The position numbers and the translations under genes are program-made. A DNA stretch of 64,000 nt, taken from positions 62,001 to 126,000 of the forward strand of contig JAMWET010002889.1 of the NCBI GenBank assembly GCA_024036415.1, read 5' to 3'. Origin of the DNA: Prochilodus magdalenae (taxonomy: Eukaryota > Chordata > Actinopteri > Characiformes > Prochilodontidae). This document shows, piece after piece, positions 11,197-22,709 of the stretch. The stretch's first letter is position 1, and each line of letters starts with the position of its first letter. The notes under the pieces are model-generated. The model searched no databases, was not told where the DNA came from, and was given only the letters and a program-made list of their open reading frames with translations.

Positions 11197-12191
11197 AAGA
11201 TTTTGGTAACACTTTACTCGAAGCGTGTCTACATAACACGTTCATAACCTCATACATACACACTTCATAACGTAACCATGAGGTACATATGTTTTACCTG
11301 ATATTATATGGAGTACTAGGTCCTCTGACTCTGGTCTCTTAGCTGTACCTAGGTTCAGGCTTTCCTCCATGGGTGGCAGGTCATTTAGTGTTGCTGCCCC
11401 CACACTCTGGAACTCCCTACCCTCATCTATACGCACCTCACCCTCTCTTTCCATCTTCAAAACTCACTTAAAGACTTACCTTTTCTCTAAACATTTTCAC
11501 TCTTCATGATTTTTTTTTTTTTTGTAAAGCGACCTTGGGTTTGTGAAAGGCGCTATATAAGTGTAACCTATTATTATTATTATTATTATTAGGTCACTTT
11601 ACTGAAACTCATTTTTCAAAATAAAAGTCCTCATTATTAATTTCTGGACTGTCAAAAAAATCTGTCTGACAGACAGTTTTTTGATACTTTTTGTTTAGCT
11701 ATTTATGTATCTGGCTTTTTGTTATTCTTTCCACTTTCTAATTAGTATTGTGCTTCATTCAGCAGGCCCATACACTGTTTAGGAAAAGATCACTCATCCT
11801 GAGTGGAAATGCACATCCTTAGAGGTTTTATTTCTAGTGATGTTCTTCCCCACTTATTGTTCTGCTGGAGAAGTAATTATGTTAATAAATGCATGTATAA
11901 GTGCACTAATTTAATAAGATTAAGAAAATTTTCCATTTAACAATGTACAGCCTGTTGAAATACCCCTTCCTGTCCAAAGTTTTTATTTTCATTTTGCCTG
12001 TCCAGAAATAAATAGGTTATTAAAATAGTAAATGAGTATTTATTTTGAAAAACGTCTTTCAGTAAAATGACAGTATTCTGTATTATTGTTATGTAAACAT
12101 GTACACTACATGAATGTTGATAACCCTTATAAAGGGTTTATTAAGATGTTATAAGTGTATCCTTTTTCAAGTAAAGTGTTACCAAGATTTT
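11197..12191. mobile_element. hAT-like MITE with perfect 8-bp target duplication
   Basis: GGTAACACTTTAC at 11205 and GTAAAGTGTTACC ending at 12183 form terminal inverted repeats. They are flanked on both sides by AAGATTTT (11197-11204 and 12184-12191). An 8-bp duplication is diagnostic of hAT-type insertion. No transposase remains inside, but an L2-like LINE tail is nested at about 11300-11593. Confidence 0.82.
11300..11593 (+). mobile_element. L2-like LINE 3' fragment
   Basis: It matches the 3' end of the LINE at 19560-19832: 'aggtcctctgactctggtct', 'cacactctggaactcccta', then 'gtgaaaggcgctatataag' and a terminal (ATT)n tail. It encodes the remains of the LINE C-terminus. It is nested in the hAT-like MITE. 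Confidence 0.85.
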
Positions 12192-12244
12192 AATAATGAC
12201 ATGTAGGATGTGCAGGAATATTTGCACAAAAAACATAAATAAGT

Positions 12245-12535
12245 ACAGTGTTTACATTTATACCAACATATGGACATAACTGCACTTTACTGCCCCCCTA
12301 CCAGTGGGCTATCTGCACTGTCCCCTCCCTGTCTTTACTACCAGTGGGCTATCTGCACTGTCCCCTCCCTGTATTTATTGTTTACTGTTTCGTATATTGT
12401 AAACTGTCCTGTGTATTATTGTATGTATTGTTCTGTGAAGCACCTTAGTCCTGGAGGAACGTTGTTCTGTTTCACTGTGTACTGTACACCACTGTATACG
12501 GTTGAAATGACAGTAAAAACTACTTAACTTGATCT
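12245..12535 (+). mobile_element. Non-LTR retrotransposon 3' tail
   Basis: The stretch ending 'gaaatgacagtaaaaacta' after 'caccttagtcctggaggaac' resembles the 3' untranslated end of a widespread teleost LINE. A short segment (taccagtgggctatctgcac) is duplicated in tandem at about 12300 and 12341. The clade is uncertain. Confidence 0.5.
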
Positions 12536-12826
12536 GATTGGCTGGAGGCTGGTCTTTATAGAACTGTGCATGGGAGACTTGCAGGATTATGGTCATATGG
12601 AGACAGATCTAGAGAATCAGTAGCTAGTCAGCAGTAAACTGTTCTCTTTATGTCCTGTTCTAATACAGGCCTGTACGTACTCATATGGACACTCTGTTAA
12701 TATTTCAACAAGTAGGGAATGACTCATCTGGCATCGCAGCCACTCCTTCAGCACCAGCTGAGCTCGCTGTGTACCAGGAAGTTACCTGAATAAATTAAAC
12801 AGTTCTTGAAATCTTCTGTGGTGAAA

Positions 12827-15225
12827 ATGGATCCCTGTACAGTGAAGTACCTGCTTCTCCTCTCAGCTTATATTCATCTAACATCAGCAGGTGAGTCTGA
12901 TCTCAGTCTTATATTAAATATAATCTGAGTGAACGGCTGTTTATCCTTCAAACCTTTACTCTACTGAAGTTCTGGATAAATTGACACTTAAAATGAAACG
13001 TGTTTAATAGTCTTTAGTTACTTACTGCATAAATCAACACAACTGTTTCATATTTAGAGCAGTAAACTCCTGATGCAGAAGCTAAACATTTGGGATGAAT
13101 TGTATTAATGAGAATTTAAATTAGTGAATTAATGTAACGTCAGTCGTTCATTGTTCTTAAAAACATTATTCTTATTATATAATTACTTTTTTATCATGAG
13201 TAGAGTGAATTTATTTGATTTTCAGAAGTTTATCTGCATTATGCAAAGTAAGCTAAAGAGATTTTTATCCTGCAGAGTGCTCAGTAGGTCTGACTCTAGT
13301 AGACAAGCTCTTATATTACTAAAAACCTTCATGTGTGAAAATCACCATTAATATGAGCATTATTATGACTGAACAATAGAGAAACTCTATTCTGTACAGG
13401 AGTTCAGGTTATTTATACTGGCTGCATTAATGCTGTAGAGCTACTGTAGATTAATTATATAATAACTATATAAGCACCTGATTAGGTGCTGATGTTCCTG
13501 CAGTCTGTGTTGTATTAACACTTAAATATTAATAACTGTTATTGTCATTTATTTGTGAAGCTCAGGCAGTACAGTTCAATGTGAGACATGAAGAGCATAC
13601 TTTATCACATAGTTCAATAATTTAAGTTAATGATATATGAGTCCAATGATTTTGTGTTTTTTCCCAATAAGGATAAGAACTGAGGTTAATATATAATCAC
13701 ATTTAATACAGATTGTCACAGAGATTATATGACTATAAGCACGTGTCAAATTTCATTCTTTATTTAGCATTTATTAGCATGCTAATTGTTGTGGTGGACT
13801 ATTTCATGCAAATACCCTCCAATCATGGAAACTGAATCAGATGAAATCATGATCTAATATAAAGACTGCATGCAGTTTCAGAGTGTGTCCGGTTATATAC
13901 TCCAGTCATTAAGTCTTCTCTTTTTCAGGCTCCCACTCTCTGCAGTACCTCCACACTGCAGTTACACGAGGAATAAACTTCCCAGAGTACACTGTGGTCG
14001 GTCTGGTGGATGGAGAGCAGTTTAGTTACTATGACAGTGACACTGAGAAGATGATTCCGAAGACGGAGTGGATGGAGAAGAGTGAGGGTGAAGAGTACTG
14101 GAACAGAGAGACAGAGAAAACACGGGGAACTCAGGAGACCTTCACAGCTTATATAAATACTCTGATGCAGCGCTTTAACCAGACTGGTGAGCATAAACAC
14201 ACTCTGAGCTTTACACCACTGAACACCAGATCTACAGTACATACGCCACATACATATTTATCAGTTTCTCAGACACATGCTCTGAGGAGATGCACATGCA
14301 CAGTGATGTTCTCAAAACTGAACACAGAATGAAACCGGGGAGGAAAATAATGGAAGAAAGTGTGATAGTAAGGAGAACAGCAGATAATATTTATTTATGT
14401 TTAATGTAAGAATGTCTTTATAGTGAACAAGTAGTAACACATTCCTAATCTAACAGACTCTGCTTATAACTTATATAACACACTGATCATATGATGGGTA
14501 AACTGGTATGAGCAGTGCATCTCTGCTGAATTTGAAAGTAAGCCTACTCTGGTGTGTAGTATGACAAAATCAGAGGTGAGTGGACAAACTGTAGAGGATG
14601 CATGATTAGAATAGCAGCTATACAGTAGTTAGTATGACAAGCTAAAGCTAAAATACTGTGGGATTATTAGCTCATCTTTTCTGAATATAATTTTAAAGCA
14701 CATTACTCTTTCAGTTTAAACTTTCAATTAGATAGCCAATCAATGAATGTTTTATATTAAACCAGTAATTCCCAGTATTTTATACCAGAAACTGAACTAA
14801 ATTATTTAATTTAATATCATACTCTGTGTACATTAAAATCTATAGTAAATGTTCCTGCAGCAGATGGTAGTGGAGGTGGTGTCACAGAAAAACATCTTTA
14901 ATAGCAGCTCTGGTAAACACCAGTATAGTTAACTATAGCAGCAGCTGACCAGCATGTAGGTCCACCTAGATACCAGGTCAGGAAACCTTCAGGAAAGCAG
15001 AGAGGAAGGAAGCTATCATTGAACTGTTCTGACCCAAACACAGTCCTGATCGTCCTGGCCTAGACATGGACTAGATAAAGATACTCTCAGGATATACACA
15101 CATACCACTGAACACTGTACTAGAGTCTGGAGAAGCAGGAGCTGATTAAGTTTAGGGTGAAGTTCAGTGTTCTGAGTGTATATGCTATATGTAGAGGGTT
15201 GAGTGGTGCAGTCATTGATGAACGC

Positions 15226-15257
<32 letters not shown>

Positions 15258-18200
15258 CAGGGGTTCACACATTCCAGTGGATGTACAGCTGTGAACTGGA
15301 TGATGATGGGTCTGAGAGAGGATACATGCAGTACGGTTATGATGGAGAAGACTTCCTCAGTCTGGATCTGAACACTGTCACCTGGACTGCAGCTAACGCT
15401 GAAGCTGTTATTACCAAACGGAAGTGGGATGGAGACTATGCTGCTAAACAGAAGGAGTATCTGAGCAATAAATGTATCGATGAGTTACAGAAGTATGTGG
15501 GATACGGCAGATCCACTCTGGAGAGGAAAGGTACAGTGGTCTGATTCTGTTCTGCTAAAAAAGGCTTATACTGTGGGAAAATCCAGGTTTGGCTGGAAAA
15601 TCATTCCAATCAGAGACATGTTGCCATTAAACTATCAATGTTTATAATGAGCAGATAAACCTGTAGCAAAGTACACTTTTAGTATTAAAGGACTAAGATA
15701 TTTTAAGAGCTGAAAACATAACTGTATAACATAACTGGGAAGCAGGGGTCGGAATCCAGAGAGATTTAGACTGAGTCAATACCAGAAAGATAACAACCAT
15801 AGAAACGTTCAGAATTGCAAACCAAGTTTGGCAAAGCTTCACAAGGAGCACATGGAACCATGGAGCTTAAATACCGGCACTGATTAATTACAGCTGCGTT
15901 AAACCAGGTGATCAAGAACGAGTAAGCATCTCTGCACGGGAGCATATGAATGTTACGTTATTGAATGTAGCCCTCTGGGAAGTGTAGTTCTGAAGTGCGG
16001 AGTGAACAGGGAGACCCAGTTGCATGACAGAGAGCCATTGCAGACTTTTAGGAGAGATCAGAACAGAAACAGAAGGCAGAGTATTTAGAACAGTTTGGAT
16101 TTAGAATATATGGTGAGGGGGATCTGAAAAAAACAGGCATCTGCTCGATATAATGCATACTGACCTGTGAAGTGAGCTTTTAACAACTACAACAAAACAG
16201 TTGGAAAGCAGTACAAACCTCCAAAGCTGACCAATTAGCATTTCAAAATTCAAAAATAGTTAAAATAATAAAAAATGATTATACATTTTTTTTGGTTATA
16301 ATTCAAGTTAGTTATCAATCATGTGATGGTCTCAGCAGCTTGTTTGAAGTGCACTCCTTATAATAAATGTATTATGAGATAATTATACGGTCTTTTCAAT
16401 CTGAAGGCATTTATTTGCTCTTGAGCAGAAACTTTGACCCCTATATAACCCTAAATCTAAAGCACTTTATAGCCCCGCCCATCATAAAATCACCATTGAC
16501 ATCACTCTATTTTTATCTTCTGTAGAGGTGCTCCATGTTAATTACAGGATCCACAATCATGTGGCCTGTTCCACAGTCTTGACTTAACCTGATGTGGTTT
16601 TGGTCTTTGGAACAGTCTACCAGCTCCTTTGAGACGGGGTCCTCAGTGACAGTTTCTGAAACCTTGCTCATAATGTCTTTCTCTCCACCGACTTTTAGTA
16701 ACTTTGAATTGGCTTAGAACTAGTATAAAATAGCTTTGATGGTTTTTAAAGCTTTGAATGGACGTGCTTCTGTCTACTTTTTTTTTTTTTTTTTATCATC
16801 TGCCTTTTTGCTTTCTATGGCGTTGGCTCAGTGATCAGTGGTCTGACTGATCATAGCCCAGGACTCAATATTGCCTATACTCCTGATAAACTCCTTTCTC
16901 TCTGGTTTCACTACCGACTTGACTCCTCAACTTAACTACTGCCGTTCAGTCGGCCTTGTTCGTCGCCCCCGCTATGTCCCACCGTGGTTGAAGATCTAGA
17001 CCAACGTTATACCAGACGTCAGAAGCTAGCATCCCCACCATTTGGACTAATGGTTGTGGATTTAGGAAGCATCTTAACCAAGTTCAACCAAGGAGTTGAT
17101 GTTGGTGTTTTACACGCAGTGCCACGAGCTCCTGACCTGCCGCAGTCCCCTGCCGTACCCCGCCTTCTTAATCTAGGGCTGTTTAACTGTCGTTCTCTTA
17201 ACGACAGAGCTTCACTACTTAATGACCTCATCGGACAGCACCATCTGGACCTGCTCTTTCTAACTGAAACCTGGCAGGTACCAGGTGAATTTCTGCTTCT
17301 GAATGAGGCAGCCCCACCTGGGTTTTGCTACTTCTGTGCTCCCAGGCTAACAGGAAGGGGTGGTGGGCTAGCTGTCATTTTTCGTGAATGTGTGAAAATA
17401 AGCTTATGTACATTACATGAGGTGTCCACATTCGAATATATGACTCTGAAGGTGATTGGATCCACAACAGTAGTACTGCTGTTGATTTACCAACCACGGA
17501 AACTTTCCATCACTGACTTCTTGTCAGAATTTAGCGAGTTGCTCACCATTGCCAGTTCCATGTCTCCATCTGTGGTTGTACTTGGTGACTTCAACATTCA
17601 TTTGGACGCTGTCTCTTCTGTATCTGCTGACTTCTTGTCATTGCTAAACTGTTTTAGCCAACATGTTGATTTTCCTACCCATAAGCGTGGGCATATTCTC
17701 GATCTGATCTGCTCTACTGGTTGTACTCTAAATGGAGTTTCAGGCGTTTATGTTGGTGTTTCTGATCACATGTTTATTACTGCTGACCTCTGTCTCCCCA
17801 ATTCCAAGTCTCGTGCTTCAACCTCGGTCTCTTTCTGTAATTTCACCACTGTAGATTATGTGTCTTTCTCTGCACTTCAAGTCCTCCTCTCTTTCTCTTA
17901 TCTGTGAGTGTTCTTCTACGGATGAGGCTGTCTCTCTTTATAATGAGTCTATCTCTGCCGTTCTTGACACCCTAGCTCCTCTGAAGACCAGAACTGTCCC
18001 CTCCACTCACTCCTCTCCCTGGTTTACGTCTGAGCTTCGAAATTTGAAAACCAGTGGCAGACGCCTTGAGCGCCTCTATAAAAAGACTGGCCTACAGGTA
18101 CATTCCCAAGCCTACTCAGATCACATGCTCAAATATAAAGCTGAACTAAAGGCAGCTCGCTCTGCCTACCACTCACAATTGATCAATGGATCTGGCCATG

Positions 18201-20699
18201 ATCCCAAACTTTTTTCTACAGTCAGTAAATTACTCCAGCCTCCCAGTCCTGTACTTTCACCCTCCCCTGAAACATGTACTGCTTTTCTAGATTTTTTTCC
18301 AGGATAAAATTATTTCTATCAATAAGGGATTTCCTAATCCTGTGCCCTCTGATTACTCCACCTTTCTCTCTAGCTCATGTACCAGGTTCCTATCCTGCTT
18401 CTCTCCCGTTGACCCTGAAGATATCTCAAAGATCATATCTAAATCTAAGGCTTCATCTTGTCTACTTGATCCTGCTCCAACCTCACTCCTGAAGCTTTGT
18501 CTTTCCGACATCTCCACTCCTATCGCCCATCTCATTAATCTGTCTCCTTCTACTGGTCATGTCCCCTGTGGCCTGAAAACGGCTGCTGTTACTCCCATTA
18601 TTAAAAAGCCAGGCCTTGATAGCTCAGCTCTGGAAAACTTCAGGCCAATCTCTAACCTGCCATTTGTTTCCAAGATACTTGAGAGGGTTCAAGATTTTCT
18701 TAGCACCAGTGATCTCTTTGAGACTTTTCAGTCAGGTTCTTGCTGTCATCACAGTACTGAGACTGCTCTCGTCCGTGTGGTTAATGATCTACTCCTCTGT
18801 AGTACTGTCCTGGTTTATATTATACTTTTCAGATAGATCTCAGTTTGGGAAACACAGATCCAACACTGCTCTGGTTGCTCGGGGAGTCCCTCAAGGTTCT
18901 GTCCTGGGTCCTCTGCTTTTTGTCATCTATATTTTACCCTTGGTAATATTATTCATTCTCATGGCTTCAGTTTTCATGCACTGCATTCAGGAGTTAACAA
19001 ACTGGTTGAATGCTAACTTTCTGAAGCCCAACGGTTAAAAAATGAATTTATAATTGTTGGTACTAAGACAGTTGTCTCTGCTTACTCCGACTGTGTGCTT
19101 GTTGTTAATGACACCCCAGTCCCCCTGTCCACTACTGTGCGGAACCTTGGTGTCCTGTTTGACCCTTGCCTTAGTTTTGCTTCCCATATTAAATCTCTGT
19201 CAAAGTCTGCATTTTTTCATCTTCGCAATATTGCTAGGCTCCGCCCACTGCTTACTTCGAAAGATGCTGAGACTCTGGTTCATGCATTTATTTCATCTAG
19301 GCTAGATTACTGCAATGCTCTGTTCCATGGTCTGCCCTCTAAAACACTTCCTCCTCTGCAGTACATTTAAAACTCCGCAGCCAGAGTCGCACCAAGAAGT
19401 CCGTGCACATCACCCCCATCCTTCTTCAGCTACACTAGCTACCAGTTACAGAGCGTATCTTCTATAAAGATCCTGCTCCTGACCTTTAAAGCCCTACACG
19501 GACTAGCACCCACCTATCTGTCAGCCCTCCTTCATCCTTACGTTCCATCACGTAAGCTAAGGTCCTCTGACTCTGGTCTCCTAGCTGTTCTCCTAGGTCC
19601 AGGCTTTCCTCTATGGGTAGCAGGTCATTTTGTGCTGCTGCCCCCACACTCTGGAACTCCCTACCTTTATCTATACATACTTCACCCTCTCTTTCCGTCT
19701 TCAACACTCACTTAAACTTATCTTTTCTCTGAACATTTTAATTCTTCATGATTAATTTTTTTTTTTTTAGATTGTAAAGCGTCCTTGTGTATGTGAAAGG
19801 TGCTATAGAAGTGTAACCCATTATTATTATTACGTTGTGAATATGCTTTGTATGCATACGTCTTCGAGATGTCTGCATCACAGTTACTTTTGACGATTCC
19901 CAAATCTCGTCTCAAGGAAAGGGGGATCCTGCTTTCGCTGTTGCTGCACCAAAACTTTGGAATGATCTCCAAAGTGACATTAGACATGCCCAATCTGGGA
20001 CTGTTTCTAAATCAAAGCTAGTTAATAATAAGTAATAATAAGTTAGCGTTCAGCAGCTGTTAGACTGATTGTAAAGCACTTTGGTTTTAAATGTCCTCTG
20101 TCTTGTTTTCTGTCCTATTTTCTCTCTCTCTCTCTCCAGTTCCTCCTGAGGTGTCTCTGTTCCAGAAAAACACCTCTTCTCCAGTGGTGTGCCATGCTAC
20201 AGGGTTCTACCCCAAACAAGTGAACATCACCTGGCAGAAGAATGGAGAGGATCTGGATGAGGGTGTGGAGCTCAGAGAGACGCTACCCAACCTGAATGGA
20301 ACTTTCCAGAAGAGGAGCATTCTGACTGTCTCACCTGAGGAGCTGAACAGGAACCAGTACACCTGTGTTGTTCAGCATGGTGGACTGGAGAAGGAGATGG
20401 TACTACAGGTGTCTGATCATAGAGTCCTCTCAGGTAGGATATTTTCCATGAAGGAAATTAAACTTTTTCAATTTCAACATTGATTTGATATTTTTTGTAT
20501 AATTATATGTAAACAACAACAGAGGTCCTGATGTCATATATGTGTTTCAGGTGGAGGGTCAGCTGGTATCATTGTTGGTGTAATTGTGGGTGGTTTTCTG
20601 CTTGTCATCATTGGGTGTGTTGGAGTGTTCATCTGGAAGAAGAAGCAGTCTGGTAAGTACAGAGAGATTTACATACAACATTAAACTACACACAGTTTA

Positions 20700-20748
<49 letters not shown>

Positions 20749-21109
20749 TTAACAGCTATTTATTCAGAATCAGTGTGATGAGTAGATGACTTGGTAAAAG
20801 ACTGAATGTAGAATTAAAGTATTTCTATAATGATGTAGGCTGTTTCTACACACATTTTTCAGCACATAATTCCATAATCTGGAGCTGTTTATAATGTACA
20901 TAGTACAGAAAATTATAATCTTCACTCATCTCTCATTTTTAGATTTCAAACCTGTTCAGAACCCTTCCAGTTCAGGTAATCCAGCCTCCCTGATTTGTCT
21001 CTTCTATAACACTATGAGTGTAAAATCTCTCAGTGTTAATTCTGATATATATTTATGTTTTTTAGATTGTGATTCTGCAGGAAGATCATCAAACATCTCC
21101 ATCATGTAA
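12827..21109 (+). CDS. MHC-1: MHC class I heavy chain, U-lineage-like
   Basis: Seven exons: 12827-12890, 13929-14186, 15261-15530, 20140-20433, 20551-20652, 20943-20975, 21066-21109, all phase 1 (354 residues). It presents peptides at the cell surface with beta-2-microglobulin. The leader (MDPCTVKYLLLLS) is followed by alpha1 starting GSHSLQY. Alpha2 has Cys in MYSCEL and NKCIDEL. Alpha3 is an Ig C1 domain with VVCHATGFYP and YTCVVQH. A hydrophobic helix and short tail follow. Groove residues equivalent to Y7, Y59, R84, T143, K146, W147, Y159 and Y171 are present, but the usual W167 is Glu (CIDEL). RFNQT keeps the conserved N-glycosylation site. A decayed LINE fills much of the alpha2-alpha3 intron. 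No coding break is seen. The Glu at 167 makes strict classical status less certain. This ATG opens a good leader with a canonical donor. Confidence 0.93.
13806..13813 (+). promoter_or_regulatory. Octamer motif in MHC-1 intron 1
   Basis: ATGCAAAT, a perfect POU/Oct site, lies in a roughly 40-bp stretch beginning gcatgctaattgttgtg. That stretch recurs upstream of MHC-2 alpha1, where the octamer is at 34143-34150. Confidence 0.35.
13929..14186 (+). CDS. MHC-1 exon 2, alpha1 domain
   Basis: A 258-nt exon between tttttcag and gtgagc. It encodes GSHSLQYLHTAV, GLVDGEQFSYYDSD, TEWMEKSEGEEYWN and LMQRFNQTG. Y7, Y59 and R84 equivalents are retained. It is one codon shorter than the MHC-2 and MHC-3 exons, which end in an extra Thr. 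Confidence 0.95.
15226..15260 (+). repeat. (GT)n tract as the splice-acceptor tract of MHC-1 alpha2
   Basis: A GT run ends only about 6 bases before the AG of the alpha2 acceptor and replaces the usual pyrimidine tract. MHC-2 (about 36569-36592) and MHC-3 (about 56502-56523) have shorter GT tracts at the same place. Confidence 0.85.
15261..15530 (+). CDS. MHC-1 exon 3, alpha2 domain
   Basis: A 270-nt exon. It encodes GVHTFQWMYSCEL, YGYDGEDFLSLDL, AVITKRKWDGD and EYLSNKCIDELQKYVGYGR. The disulfide Cys pair and the T143, K146, W147, Y159 and Y171 equivalents are kept. Glu replaces the Trp of the A pocket seen in the two sister genes (CIDWL, CIEWL). Confidence 0.95.
15720..16060. other. Unassigned repeat-like intron segment of MHC-1
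   Basis: Part of the alpha2-alpha3 intron with no coding signal. 'ccctctgggaagtgtagtt' (15971-15989) reads in reverse as AACTACACTTCCCAGAGGG, close to the ZNF143 motif. Segments of this type are common in dispersed repeats, but the family was not identified. Confidence 0.3.
16790..19832 (+). mobile_element. L2-like LINE in the MHC-1 alpha2-alpha3 intron
   Basis: A non-LTR element in the same orientation as the gene. It contains an endonuclease domain (from 16984), reverse transcriptase pieces (about 18340-19020), a C-terminal part (19095-19370) and a 3' end with (ATT)n tail at about 19820. The 5' border is uncertain. Further 3' fragments of the family lie at 11300, 27829 and 61104. Confidence 0.9.
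16984..19370 (+). pseudogene. LINE ORF2-like endonuclease/reverse transcriptase, broken
   Basis: The frame at 16984-17907 holds an apurinic-type endonuclease with LFNCRSLNDRA, LLFLTETW, GRGGGLAVIF, VVLGDFNIHLD and GVSDHMFITADL. The reading then shifts near 17880 and again near 18290. Reverse transcriptase blocks follow: AAVTPIIKKPGLD, LENFRPISNLPFVSKILERV, then ARGVPQGSVLGPLLFVIY. Between VVNDLLLC and the later block, the segment with the first catalytic Asp is deleted. The expected YADDT box after LFVIY is also missing. Shifts plus loss of both catalytic blocks make it dead. Confidence 0.9.
20140..20433 (+). CDS. MHC-1 exon 4, alpha3 Ig domain
   Basis: A 294-nt C1-set exon after a long (CT)n tract. 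It encodes PPEVSLFQKNTSSPVVCHAT, WQKNGEDLDEGVELRETLP and YTCVVQHGGLEKEM. The acidic loop GEDLDEG lies where CD8 contacts class I in other vertebrates. NIT and NGT are potential N-glycosylation sites. Confidence 0.95.
20551..20652 (+). CDS. MHC-1 exon 5, transmembrane segment
   Basis: A 102-nt phase 1 exon. It encodes GGGSAGIIVGVIVGGFLLVI, then more hydrophobic residues and a WKKKQS stop-transfer end. Exons 6 and 7 add a short tail (DFKPVQNPSSSG, then a Ser-rich end at 21109). Confidence 0.92.
20702..20747. repeat. (CA)n microsatellite
   Basis: A perfect CA run in the intron after the MHC-1 transmembrane exon. It would make a useful length marker. Confidence 0.95.
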
Positions 21110-22365
21110 CCTAAAGAATGATCAACTGCAGTATACAGCACAGATAAGCCTCACTGTGGGATCAGTATTCCACTATGTGGTTAAGCCATGATGGCTGTTG
21201 TTGTTGATAATGTAGCTCTTTCTCCACACTACTAATGTAACCTGCCTGACTTCAGTGTGTGTGTACCTAAGAGCGTGTGTGTGTGAGTGTGTATGTGTGT
21301 GCGTGCGTGTGCATGTGTTCATATGTGTGGGTGTTATTTTTAAGGTCTATTTCCTCACATATTAATATGGTGTTTAATTATGCACTTTCTTTTGTCTGTC
21401 AAATTAATGTGTCAATAACAGTCATGTGAATCAGCTGATCAAGCTTGTCCCCGAGTTCTCCACCAATGAATGTTCTGTTTGTTGTAGAGTAACTGTGGGG
21501 GCGTCTGTAGAAATACAAGTGTCATTAAATACATTGTAGCTGTGTTAGCAGATGAGTGTAGTATAGTATAGAGATATATATAACACTTCCACAGTCTGTA
21601 TCCTGAGATTACTCAGCTGTGAGTGTACGCCGTTTAGGTGAGTGTGGTACAGATATTGGTGGTTATGACTGATACAGATCAAAGCTTAACTGTTCATTGT
21701 TACAACTCTAATATGGTAAATTAGTTCCCGCAAAAGGAATTAATTTTTTTTAAAAAAAGGTAAGCACCCAGATTGGAAAAGATGGGTTGTAGATTGCATC
21801 AAGCAACACTGTATTTAAATCAGCTTAAATGATTTATGCAACCTCTGCATTAAATACTAAACATGTATGTACATATGTATTTGTAATAAAATACGCCCTA
21901 AAGATGGTCTCCTAGGGTGCTACACATGCTTAAGTGTATATACTGTTTTTTGAAGTTTTTTTTATTTTATTTTGTACAGTATACATTCATCTTGAAAACT
22001 GTAGATTCTGATTCTTCTCAAAATAAAGAAACTGAAAGAGAAAGAAGTGCAGTCTTAACTTCTAGTTGTCAGTCACCAAGAAGCATAAATATGCAGCTCA
22101 GCAACAGTTCATGTAATACACAAGATAAAGTTAAACTAACTGGTTTGTTTTAAGGATTTATATTTGATTTTTATAAACTACAGTGAATTGGGTAAAAAGC
22201 CATGTTCCAGTTCCCTCTGGGATCTTGGCCCACATGACTAAACACTGTTTACATCTGAATAAATGTAACATTGTACTGTGTGTGTATTTATTAGTGATGA
22301 TGTCACTAATAAATAACTGTCCCTGTATGTGATCTGTTACTGGACTGGACTTCCAGAGTAGAGTA
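21110..22365. other. MHC-1 3' flank
   Basis: Presumed 3' UTR and downstream DNA, including a GT-rich run at about 21255-21330. About 21390-21720 is homologous to 39075-39330 downstream of MHC-2 (shared 'ataacagtcatgtgaat' and 'ccaccaaggaatgttctgt'-type blocks). This marks the far end of the duplicated cassette. No other gene is seen. Confidence 0.65.
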
Positions 22366-22369
22366 TACA

Positions 22370-22640
22370 GTGCTCCAGGTTCTGTGTTGAGTTCTGTGAT
22401 TCATGTTAAAGGCCTTTAGTGTAATATGTGTATCTGGGTCTTCCAGTAGGTGGCAGTGTTTGAGTAGTTCTGTCTTTGGCTTGTTGTGTGATGGAGCACC
22501 AACAGGTGGAGCAGAGAGCATTACATTACTAAGGCTGACTGTGGGATCTGTAGGACTCCCAGTCACACCCATAGTACTACAGGGTTCATCTTTATAACTC
22601 ATATCAGTACAGTGGAGGAATCTAGAACCCCTTTATTAAA
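22370..22640. repeat. Cassette copy B, first homologous block
   Basis: Homologous to about 2045-2300, including 'ggcctttagtgtaatatgtg', the CTCF-like motif and 'agtactacagggttcatct'. It marks the start of the second cassette copy. Confidence 0.85.
22443..22455 (+). promoter_or_regulatory. CTCF-like core motif
   Basis: CCAGTAGGTGGCA fits CCASYAGRKGGCR at every position and is the duplicate of the site at 2110-2122, in the same orientation. Confidence 0.4.
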
Positions 22641-22709
22641 CGAATAGAGCACTGTAGCTTTGTGTCTACATGTCACTGTCACTAGCCACAGTCAGTGCCC
22701 TTTATTCTC

